From the NCBI GenBank assembly GCA_036873135.1, contig JAPTYO010000017.1, forward strand, positions 16,306,001-16,370,000: 64,000 nt of DNA, in the 5' to 3' direction. This document shows, piece by piece, positions 56,469 through 64,000 of this stretch. Made by a program: the position numbers and the translations under genes. This stretch comes from Clarkia xantiana subsp. parviflora. Taxonomy: Eukaryota; Streptophyta; Magnoliopsida; Myrtales; Onagraceae. The notes under the pieces were generated by a model, which was not told the origin of the DNA, did not search any database, and was given only the letters and a program-made list of their open reading frames with translations. Position 1 is the stretch's first letter; every line of letters starts with the position of its first letter.

Positions 56469-59400
56469 TCAAGCATGGTGTTTCTTCAAGTGTTCGCCAC
56501 TAAAAGAATGCTTTAACGTTCTGCCATCGAGGTCTTCCAACTTGTATGCGTTCGGAGCTGGCATCCCCACGACTTTATAAGGTCCTTCCCATTTTGGTGA
56601 CATCTTGTTGATTCGATCCAAAAGGGTGAACTCGTTGCGACGCCAAACCAGCTCCCCGACAAAGAATTGTCGGGACTTCACTCGCCGATTGTAGTATCTG
56701 GCTGTCGCTAAGCGCATTCGAGCTTGGACTTCATCGGCTTCCCGCCTTTTCTCTTCGAGTAGGTCCAAGTCCAGACGTCTCACTTCATCGTTCGTTAGGG
56801 GCTCGTAATATCTCATCCGATGGGACGCCACAGCTACCTCCACAGGGGCGACAGCTTCCGTGCCATAAACGAGGCCAAACGGAGTCTCCCCTGTTGATCG
56901 TTTGGGTGTCGTTCTAACAGCCCAAAGCACATTTTCCAGTTCGTTCAGCCACTTGCCCTTCAAGGCATAGACCCTCTTCTTCAGGCCATCTATCACGATT
57001 TTGTTGGCTGACTCCACCTGGCCATTAGTCTGAGCATGGCGTACAGAGGCGGTCCGATGCTCAATGTTCAGTTCTTCCAGATACTCCCTCACCTGAGAGC
57101 CGTTAAATGGTGGGCCATTGTCGCTGATCACCACCTTAGGAATCCCGTATCTGGATACGATGTGGGTTTGGAGGAACTTGACGATCTGGTTCCCCGTTGT
57201 TCTGGCCAATGCCTTCGCCTCTATCCATTTCGAAAAATAATCGATAGCTACAAGTAAATACTTACATTGTCCTTGTGCTTGTGGAAGAGGTCCCACCAAG
57301 TCGATGCCCCACTGCGCGAAGGGCCAAGCGCTCTTGATGGATGTCAGGTTGGCGGCCGGAGCCATGATACTCGGGGTGTACCTCTGGCACGCGTCGCATG
57401 ATCGGACTAACGCCGTTGTTTTTTTGTTCATCGTGGGCCAATAGTAGCCCAAGTTCATCACCTTCCTCATAATGGATCGGGCCCCTTCGTGACAAGCCGC
57501 GACCCCCTCATGCATTTCCTTCAGGATTCGACTGGTGTTGGGTTCTGCCACACACTTCAAGTACGGAGTCGAGAACCAGCCCTTCTTGTACAGCTGATTG
57601 TCCAGCATCACATAATTAGACGCGATCCGACATATCCTGTCTGCTGCTACCTTATCTTCGGGGACTGCCCCCGTAGTCAGATACGTGACTATCGGGGTCA
57701 TCCAAGTGGGCTCTTCCTCCGATTTTGTCTCAATGGTGCACACCTGCGTTGGGTCGATGTTTGATAAGATCACCTTTTCCAGGAAGTGCACCTTCCGATT
57801 TTCTTCCAAGGGTGCCCCCAGGGCAAATTTGCTCAAGGCGTCTGCCTCTACGTTCTCCTCCCTCGGGATAGCCTCGATATCGAAGCTTTTAAAGCTCTCT
57901 TTCAGGGCTTGTACCTCTCGCAGATACTTTTTCATTATCGGACTCCTTGCTTCGTATCGCCCTTGAACCTGGTTCACGATTAACGCCGCGTCGCACTTCA
58001 CTCTCAAGTGATCGATTCCAGTGCCTTTAGCAATTTTTAGACCCGTGATAAGAGCTTCATACTCCGCTTCGTTGTTTGTGGCCTTAAATGTTAAAGCCAA
58101 GGCGTATCGGAGCGGTTCACCTTCACCCGGTGGTATCAACAAGAAGCCCGCTCCTGATCCGTCTGAACTCGCGGAGCCATCCGTGTACATCTCCCAGGAA
58201 TTTTCTTTGTTTGGTTGTTCTGATTGCTCTGCCCTCTCTGGTTGTTCTTCTATCGGGACCTCCATGGTTGCCCCCTCTACAGGGCCCGCTTTTTCCAGAT
58301 CGGGGGCTGTAGACTCTGCTATGAAGTCCGCTAATGCCTGGCCCTTAATGGCTGTTCTCGGAGCGAAGTGTATGCGAAACTCGCTAAGCTCTACTGCCCA
58401 TTTCACTAATCTCCCCGACGCATCCTGTCGGTTCAAAAAATGCTTCAAAGGCTGGTTCGTTAGCACAGTGATCTCGTGTGCGTGGAAATATGGCCTTAGC
58501 TTCCGAGCAGTGATAATCAACGCAAAGAGGTACTTCTCAACGGCGGGATAGTTCAATTCAGATTTGGAAAATGCCTTGCTTACATAATAGACGGGGACTT
58601 GATTACCCTCGACAATCTTTACTAACACAGAGCTAATGGAAAATTCAGAAACAGCCAAATAAAGGAAGAGCGGCTCGCCTGGAACCGGTTTCGCCAGCGG
58701 CGGGAGTGTGCGAAGGTGCTGCTTGAGCGCTTGGAACGCCTCTTCACATTTGGCGGTCCATTCGAATTTTTTGTTGGCCCTCAAGACTTCAAAAAACGGC
58801 ATTGATCGGTCGCTGGCTTTGGATAAGAAGCGATTCATTGCAGCTAGTCGGCCATTCAGCACTTGCACCTCTCGATGGTTTATCGGAGACTGCATCTCCT
58901 CGATTGCCCTCAGCTTCTCAGGATTCACTTCAATTCCTCTTTGGCTCACCATGAAGCCCAAAAACTTCCCTGAGTGGACTCCGAAGGCGCATTTCGACGG
59001 GTTCAAGTGAACTTGATGGAGCCTCATCCGCTCAAACGCCATGGCAAGGTTGTGCACGTGATCCTCGGCTTGTCGGGACTTCACCGGCATATCATCCACG
59101 TAAGCTTCCATGGTTTCTCCCAGCATATCTCCAAACAGCTTGTTCACCATCCGTTGGTAGGTTGCCCCGGCATTGATCAACCCGAAAGGCATGACATCGT
59201 AGTGATAGATGTCACTGTCTGCGTAGAACGCTGTGTGGGGGGCGTCTTCCTTGGCCATTTTGATCTGGTTGTAGCCTGAATACGCATCCATGAAACTTAA
59301 CAGCTCATGTCCCGATGTGGCATCCACCAGCTGGTTGATTCTCGGGAGTGGATAGCAGTCCTTTGGGCAAGCCTTGTTCAAGTCGCGGAAGTCCACGCAC

Positions 59401-62069
59401 ATTCGCCATTTCCCGTTGGTCTTCTTTACCAGCACTGGGTTGGCCACCCAAGTCTGGAATCGGAGCTCCTTAATGAACCCAACGTCGAGCAACCAGCCCA
59501 CTTCCTGCTGGATCGCGATCTTCTTATCCGTGCCCATCGGACGCCTTTTCTGTGTGATAGGCTTGATCGCGGGGTCTATCTTCAGCTCGTGCACGATTAC
59601 ATCGGGGCTGATTCCTAGCATATCGCTGGGGGACCAGGCAAACAGCTCCTTGAACTCCTTCAACAATTCCACCAATTTCTGGGCTGTCTCCTCAGTCAGA
59701 GCAGACCCGATCTTCACCTTCCTCTGGGGTCCGTCGATCTCGACTTCTTTCAGATCTTCCACGGGGGCGGGACGCCCAAACTCTTCTCTGGGATCTGTGT
59801 CTGTCTGGAGGACACTCATGGCCTCTCGCCTCCTCCTCCGGGTGGCATTAACATAGCATTTTCGGGAAGCCACCTGGTCGCCCTTGACCTCTTCGACTCC
59901 GTGGTCGGTCGGGAACTTCATCTTCTGGTGCACAGTCGAGGCAACCGCCATCAGGGGATTAATGGTGGTTCTCCCGATAATCGCGTTGTAGGTCCCCGCG
60001 GAATCAACCACGACAAACTCCACGTTCCTCCTTTCTGATTTCCACCCACTACCAAACTCCACTGGTAAGGTGATTACTCCTAGCGGGTAGGAGGTTGAGC
60101 CAGAGAACCCGACCATCGGGAAGTTTGCCTCCTTCAGATCTTTCTTTGTCTTCCCCATAGCCTCCAGCGCATCCATGAATAGAATGTCGGAGGAGCTCCC
60201 TCCGTCGATTAGAATTCTCTTCATTTCAAATCCGTCTACATCCAAGGTTACCACCAAGGCATCGTCGTGCGGAGTCTCCACGCCTATGAGGTCTTCCGAC
60301 GAGAAGGATATTACCATCTCTTCTTTCAAGGTCCAAGATCGAGACCTCTTACCCAGTACCACCGCCGTAGGGATCCTAGAGGCATAGACCTCTCGGGCGG
60401 ATGAGGTATCACCTCCAGCAGCAAATCCTCCATGAATCACGTTGATAACTCGTCTTTCCTTGCGAGCACCGGATGACTCTGGATCAGTTCTCTTCTTTTT
60501 CGGGGACCGATCGCGGGATCGGGAACGGGACCGCGATCGGGACCGAGAGCGGGATCGACACCGCTTATCCCCGACAAATTCCTTGAGCTTCCCCTTCTGG
60601 ATTAGCTTTTCAATCTCCTTCTTCAGTTCCCGACAGTGATTGGTCTCGTGACCATTTGCGCGGTGAAATCTACAGTAGCGATCCGTGCGGGATCCCAAGA
60701 ATTCTCCATCTTTCTTCGGGGGGTACCTGGAGATACCTTGTCGTTCCATGACTGTCAGAACCTCCGCCATGGAACAGTTGAGAGGAATGTCAAGGTCCTC
60801 TCGCTTATCTTTCCTTGAAGAACGCCTATCGTCCCTCCGATCCGGACGACCTCGATTCTTGCCACTGTCGGGTTTACCATTTGACTTACGATCGTCGAAA
60901 GGTTTACTTGACTGCTTCCCTTTGTTCGACTTTGGGGGCTCCAGTTCTCCCGCGGCTATCTTCGACTCCTGGACATCGATCTGTCGTTTCACCCTCTTCT
61001 GTAATGCCTCCATATTCCACACAGCTTTCTCAGCCACGCTGTGCATCAAGTCGGAGCCATAGGGGGCTGTCAGGTTCCGAATGAAGGTACGGATGGTTTC
61101 GCCTTCTGAAATTTCCTCATCTATCTCCGCTACACTGGCTGTGTACCGCTGGTAATAGTGAGCCAGCGATTCGTCGGGTCTCTGTACCACCTGGGTCAGG
61201 GACCTCACGCTCTTCAATAAACGCCTCCAACCCTGGTACTGCTGAATGAATCGGTCGTGCATGTCTGCCCAGCAAGTGATGCAGCCTGGGGGTAGACTAA
61301 AGAACCAGGTCAGGGCCCTTTCTCCCAGTGTGTTCGGGAACAACGTACACACTATGTCTTCACTTGGGGCTCTTCCCAGACATGCCATGAGGTGCTTCTG
61401 GACATGGCGAACTGGATCTCCTTCGCCATCATACTCCTTTATTGTGGGGATGCCCAGTCCAGGCGGGGCTAGGGTGTCAATTAGTCGGGGAACGAAGGGA
61501 TGAGTGGATCGGTCCCTTAGCTCCGACACCAGTGGCTTCTGCTCTCCCATACAGATGTTCATGATCTTTACCACCTGGTCGGGAGTGATGGGACCATTCA
61601 GGGGAATGGCCCTGTGCTGTACTGGTCCTGGCCCATCAACCACGAACCTTTCCGGCTGACCGGTTGCCCTACCTCTGTCCTGGCCTCGTGGCGGGGCTTC
61701 CTGTGCATTCCGACCCTCTGTTGGCGGGCTCGCTTCCTCCAAGGGGGGCATCTCCTCCTGCCTCCTTGCAGCCTCTCTTCGATCCAAGAGAGCCTCTACA
61801 GCCGCCAGAAACATGGGCATAGCTTCCGCTACGGCCCTCGTCAAATCTGTAGCTGGGGGAGCCTCCTGCCCCCTATTGCCCTGGTGCTGAGGAGCAATAT
61901 CTTCGGGATCTCCGTTGTGCCCCCCTGTCTGGGAGAGCTCAGCCGGGGGATGGTTCTGGTTTTCCTCTTGTTCCGGTACTGAATTCAAGTTTGTTGCAGC
62001 GGGGTGACGGGAACCACCGGATTGTCCCCTTTTGTTCTTGCCAGCCGCCATCGATCGAGTAGAAGGCAT
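56469..62069 (-). CDS. Intact Tat-lineage gag-pol polyprotein of E4
   Basis: The frame opens at 62171 inside the LTR; the likely start is MPSTRS at 62069, after the PBS, giving 1866 residues. Residues below are numbered from 62171. Gag reaches about 535, with zinc knuckle C500-H503-H508-C513. An Arg/Ser tract spans about 538-556. Protease has LIDGGSSSDIL with Asp656 (Gly-Gly rather than Thr/Ser-Gly). RT is about 905-1080 with YVDD 1024-1027. A gypsy-type RNase H is about 1165-1285 and a second RNase H about 1326-1450 (YTDGSA, NNEAEYEAL, VEADALSKF), a mark of the Tat lineage. Integrase has H1554/H1561/C1592/C1595 and D1624, D1684, E1720 in DD35E spacing. A GPY-like end with WEGPYKV closes the protein. 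There is no stop or frameshift. Transcription would start in the 62106-62802 LTR. Confidence 0.95.
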   Translation of the reverse strand: MPSTRSMAAGKNKRGQSGGSRHPAATNLNSVPEQEENQNHPPAELSQTGGHNGDPEDIAPQHQGNRGQEAPPATDLTRAVAEAMPMFLAAVEALLDRREAARRQEEMPPLEEASPPTEGRNAQEAPPRGQDRGRATGQPERFVVDGPGPVQHRAIPLNGPITPDQVVKIMNICMGEQKPLVSELRDRSTHPFVPRLIDTLAPPGLGIPTIKEYDGEGDPVRHVQKHLMACLGRAPSEDIVCTLFPNTLGERALTWFFSLPPGCITCWADMHDRFIQQYQGWRRLLKSVRSLTQVVQRPDESLAHYYQRYTASVAEIDEEISEGETIRTFIRNLTAPYGSDLMHSVAEKAVWNMEALQKRVKRQIDVQESKIAAGELEPPKSNKGKQSSKPFDDRKSNGKPDSGKNRGRPDRRDDRRSSRKDKREDLDIPLNCSMAEVLTVMERQGISRYPPKKDGEFLGSRTDRYCRFHRANGHETNHCRELKKEIEKLIQKGKLKEFVGDKRCRSRSRSRSRSRSRSRDRSPKKKRTDPESSGARKERRVINVIHGGFAAGGDTSSAREVYASRIPTAVVLGKRSRSWTLKEEMVISFSSEDLIGVETPHDDALVVTLDVDGFEMKRILIDGGSSSDILFMDALEAMGKTKKDLKEANFPMVGFSGSTSYPLGVITLPVEFGSGWKSERRNVEFVVVDSAGTYNAIIGRTTINPLMAVASTVHQKMKFPTDHGVEEVKGDQVASRKCYVNATRRRRREAMSVLQTDTDPREEFGRPAPVEDLKEVEIDGPQRKVKIGSALTEETAQKLVELLKEFKELFAWSPSDMLGISPDVIVHELKIDPAIKPITQKRRPMGTDKKIAIQQEVGWLLDVGFIKELRFQTWVANPVLVKKTNGKWRMCVDFRDLNKACPKDCYPLPRINQLVDATSGHELLSFMDAYSGYNQIKMAKEDAPHTAFYADSDIYHYDVMPFGLINAGATYQRMVNKLFGDMLGETMEAYVDDMPVKSRQAEDHVHNLAMAFERMRLHQVHLNPSKCAFGVHSGKFLGFMVSQRGIEVNPEKLRAIEEMQSPINHREVQVLNGRLAAMNRFLSKASDRSMPFFEVLRANKKFEWTAKCEEAFQALKQHLRTLPPLAKPVPGEPLFLYLAVSEFSISSVLVKIVEGNQVPVYYVSKAFSKSELNYPAVEKYLFALIITARKLRPYFHAHEITVLTNQPLKHFLNRQDASGRLVKWAVELSEFRIHFAPRTAIKGQALADFIAESTAPDLEKAGPVEGATMEVPIEEQPERAEQSEQPNKENSWEMYTDGSASSDGSGAGFLLIPPGEGEPLRYALALTFKATNNEAEYEALITGLKIAKGTGIDHLRVKCDAALIVNQVQGRYEARSPIMKKYLREVQALKESFKSFDIEAIPREENVEADALSKFALGAPLEENRKVHFLEKVILSNIDPTQVCTIETKSEEEPTWMTPIVTYLTTGAVPEDKVAADRICRIASNYVMLDNQLYKKGWFSTPYLKCVAEPNTSRILKEMHEGVAACHEGARSIMRKVMNLGYYWPTMNKKTTALVRSCDACQRYTPSIMAPAANLTSIKSAWPFAQWGIDLVGPLPQAQGQCKYLLVAIDYFSKWIEAKALARTTGNQIVKFLQTHIVSRYGIPKVVISDNGPPFNGSQVREYLEELNIEHRTASVRHAQTNGQVESANKIVIDGLKKRVYALKGKWLNELENVLWAVRTTPKRSTGETPFGLVYGTEAVAPVEVAVASHRMRYYEPLTNDEVRRLDLDLLEEKRREADEVQARMRLATARYYNRRVKSRQFFVGELVWRRNEFTLLDRINKMSPKWEGPYKVVGMPAPNAYKLEDLDGRTLKHSFSGEHLKKHHA
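60494..60570 (-). other. Arg/Ser-rich tract in the E4 gag-protease linker
   Basis: It encodes a run of alternating Arg and Ser of about 18 residues followed by RDRSPKKK, directly after the zinc knuckle. E2 has a matching tract at about 7760-7825. The tract resembles RS domains of splicing factors. Confidence 0.85.
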
Positions 62070-62085
62070 ATCAGCTTTTTGTTTG

Positions 62086-62105
62086 TTTCCCACAGACGGC
62101 GCCAA
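62086..62105 (-). promoter_or_regulatory. Primer binding site of E4
   Basis: The minus strand reads TTGGCGCCGTCTGTGGGAAA immediately downstream of the 5' LTR. It matches the E2 site except for its last bases. Confidence 0.85.
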
Positions 62106-62802
62106 TGTTGGATCACGGTGGAACTCCGGTACGGACTTTGGCGGCAATCCTAGCTCCTTTGCTCCACGCAATCCTGCAAGAGGGGATAGACCGGGCGGTG
62201 ACCCAGAATCCCTCTCCGATGCTTAAATGAGTATTTCGTATGACTGGCAAGAGATAATCTCATAGTGTATTCAACTCAACGTAAGTCTTTCTGAGGTGAT
62301 CTCCTGCCCTTTTATATGCAAAGAGATGCCTCAGGTACCTGGCGAACCGTTAGGGGTGGTTAGCCCGTATCTCGCATATCTCGGACGTGATCTCGCGTAT
62401 CTTAGCCATGCCCCGCGTATCTCGGCCACGCTCCGTGTATCTTAACCACGTTCCGCGTATCTCGGCCACGCCCCGCATATCTTGGCCTTATCCTCTGATA
62501 ATGAGTCCCGACTCCCGTCGGGGACTCCAGAGTTATCTCGTTGTGTCACCGCTCGGGGCCCCTCGTCATCGTGACAGGGCCAATCATTCTCAGGGATTCA
62601 TCATCGGGGCCTACTTAAAGGCTTCTCATCGGGAGCTTCTAGCTCAACCATCGGGACCGACTCTGTCGGGACCTTGCTTCGTCGGGACTCCCTTCGTCGG
62701 GACCCTTCTCCTAAGTCATCTTGACCTTCCCTTCGAGCCTGGTGGGCCTGTTTGCCGTTTCCTCGCCGTTAAAGGGCCTGACGGCTGTAGTCGAACCCAT
62801 CA
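62106..62802 (-). mobile_element. 5' LTR of E4
   Basis: 697 bp with the same ends as the 3' copy. The TATA region reads TATAAAAG on the minus strand near 62310. GCGTATCTCGGCCACGC subrepeats are at about 62366-62480. The R/U5 block is at 62210-62228. Confidence 0.92.
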
Positions 62803-62807
62803 TTTAT

Positions 62808-62893
62808 CAGCACGAACAAGAAAGGTCGTCGACTTATATTTAAAATGTGCTCGACTTTATAAGTCGCGATGTCAGGTTTATTCCTGATCCAAC
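62808..62893 (-). mobile_element. 3' LTR of E5, right part
   Basis: It completes the LTR begun at 41159 and ends GATCCAACA. It is followed by CTTGCCCCCGAGACATGAG, the complement of a polypurine tract, which shows that this is the 3' LTR of a minus-sense element whose interior extends to the right and out of the window. Confidence 0.75.
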
Positions 62894-63059
62894 ACTTGCC
62901 CCCGAGACATGAGTCATTTTTCTTTATTGAAAATAAAAGGGAAAGGAGTTAGGTTGAGTACCTTTTTCTCCTTGATTCAGTCATTCTTGGCCATCTATCT
63001 TTTCGCGAATCAATCTTTACCCGATGGATGCCCTTTTGGAAATTGAAAGAGGCAATGCA
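62894..63059 (-). other. E5 polypurine tract and adjacent interior
   Basis: The polypurine tract (minus strand, CTCGGGGGCAAG) is at 62894-62905. The remainder is A/T-rich and non-coding. Confidence 0.5.
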
Positions 63060-63300
63060 TGACGGATCTCTTTGATCATCGCCGACTGTAATAAGTCGAG
63101 GAGTCAATGTTATAATTGATCTCCTTTTAGATGGCGACTTTCGGATGTCGGGGGAGTCAGTGTATGACTGATCTCCTTGATCGTCGCCGACTATAAGAAG
63201 TCGAGGAGTCAATGTTATGATTGATCTCCTTTGTAGATGGCGAATTTCGGAAGTCGGGGGAGTTAGTGTATGACTGATCTCCTTGATCGTGGCCGACTTT
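63060..63300. repeat. 105-bp tandem repeats in E5
   Basis: Slightly more than two units of 105-106 bp start at 63061, 63166 and 63272, each with GATCTCCTTGATCGTCGCCGAC and AGTCGAGGAGTCAATGTTAT. The third copy is partial. Confidence 0.88.
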
Positions 63301-63389
63301 AGATTGACAACTTGAGGACTGATTTGTTGATCCTCTTTTGAGTCTTTTTGATCGGGTCCTTATTGTGCCTCAGCTATTGTCGCTATTTT

Positions 63390-64000
63390 GAGCGTTAGGA
63401 CATCCGAGTTGTAGACTTCGATCGAATCGTCGCCGTACCTAGGCTTTGGTCGCCATTTTGGGCACATAATGGTCGACGATCGATTTGTAGACCTTCCATC
63501 GAATTGTCGCCGTAACTAGGCTTAAGTCGCCATTTTGGGCACATAATGGTCGACAACCGATTTGTAGACTTCGATCGAATCGTCGCCGTACCTAGGCTTT
63601 GGTCGCAATTTTGGGCACATAATGGTCGACGATCGATTTGTAGACCTTCCATCGAATTGTCGCCGTACCTAGGCTTTAGACTCCATTTTGGGCACATAAT
63701 GGTCGACAACCGATTTGTAGACTCCGATCGAATCGTCGCCGTACCTAGGCTTTGGTCGCCATTTTGGGCACATAATGGTCGACGACCGATTTGTAGATAT
63801 TCCATCGAATTGTCGCCGTACCTAGGCTTTAGTCTCCATTTTTGGCACATAATGGTTGACAACCGATTTGTAGACCTTCCATTGAATTGTCGCCGTACCT
63901 AGGCTTTAGTCGCCATTTTGGGCACTTAATGGTCGACAACCGATTTGTAGACTTTGATCGAATCGTCGCCGAACCTAGGCTTTGGTCGCTATTTTGGGCA
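63390..64000. repeat. 76/77-bp alternating tandem array in E5
   Basis: Eight occurrences of GTCGCCGTA (63429, 63506, 63582, 63659, 63735, 63812, 63889; the last, 63965, reads GTCGCCGAA) are spaced 76 or 77 bp. Two unit types mostly alternate: one with TAGACTTCGATCGAATCG, the other with TAGACCTTCCATCGAATTG. The alternation breaks near 63812-63889, where two of the second type adjoin. The array runs off the window. Confidence 0.92.

Larger units (their letters stand above)
41918..62802 (-). mobile_element. Complete Tat-lineage Ty3/gypsy element E4 (about 10.9 kb without N3)
   Basis: The LTRs 41918-42614 (3') and 62106-62802 (5') are both 697 bp and differ at about 11 positions by my count. TTTAT flanks both sides (41913-41917, 62803-62807). 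On the minus strand the order is 5' LTR, PBS (62105), gag-pol (62069-56469), a tandem array, the antisense ORF (plus strand), the polypurine tract CTTGGGGGCAAA (42626-42615) and the 3' LTR. N3 is inserted at 44730-54671. E4 itself is inserted in the 3' LTR of E5. Confidence 0.95.

Overview
The window is nuclear DNA of a flowering plant, probably a eudicot. The evidence is one split gene with short exons and T-rich introns, surrounded by layers of LTR retrotransposons, plus MITEs and tandem arrays. I see no rRNA, tRNA, CRISPR or bacterial-type operon.

Layout. (1) 1-4387: a plus-sense Ty3/gypsy Tat-like element without visible gag-pol (called E1): an LTR cut by the window edge (1-754), tandem arrays (755-1640) and a spliced ORF on the opposite strand (about 4387-2016). 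(2) About 4400-10173: a decayed minus-sense Tat element (E2), with its 5' LTR at 9435-10173 and a frameshifted gag-pol cut inside integrase. (3) About 10440-17521: the only likely host gene, a plus-strand coiled-coil protein of 646 codons in 17 coding exons. It carries a hAT-like MITE in a 5' intron and a solo LTR in intron 12. (4) About 18240-32461: three Ty1/copia copies. C0 is plus-sense; C1 is minus-sense, tail to tail with C0; C2 is minus-sense and inserted in the C1 pol. (5) 32463-41158: a minus-sense Tat-like relict (E6) with a 3' LTR, a MULE-type MITE (34519-35361), tandem repeats and gag remnants. (6) 41159-64000: nested insertions. The E5 3' LTR (41159-41917 plus 62808-62893) is interrupted by complete E4 (41918-62802, TSD TTTAT). 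E4 is interrupted in its antisense ORF by complete N3 (44730-54671, TSD GAAAC). E5 continues past the window and carries tandem arrays.

E4 is the best preserved mobile element: two 697-bp LTRs, a PBS, a polypurine tract and one uninterrupted gag-protease-RT-RNaseH-RNaseH-integrase ORF. Its only visible break is N3 in the antisense ORF. E1 and N3 lack pol but keep the antisense ORF or its remains, tandem arrays and LTRs, and look like large non-autonomous derivatives.

The observation I find most worth testing is in the LTRs. Six different Tat-like LTR families share a block near R/U5 (core TTAAGCATCGGAGAGGG) beside a short stem-loop. The arms of the stem differ between families but stay paired, and the wobble pairs fall as G-U on the transcribed strand. 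A second is the spliced antisense ORF, present in E4, E1 and N3 even where pol is gone. All coordinates, exon joins and mismatch counts were read by eye.
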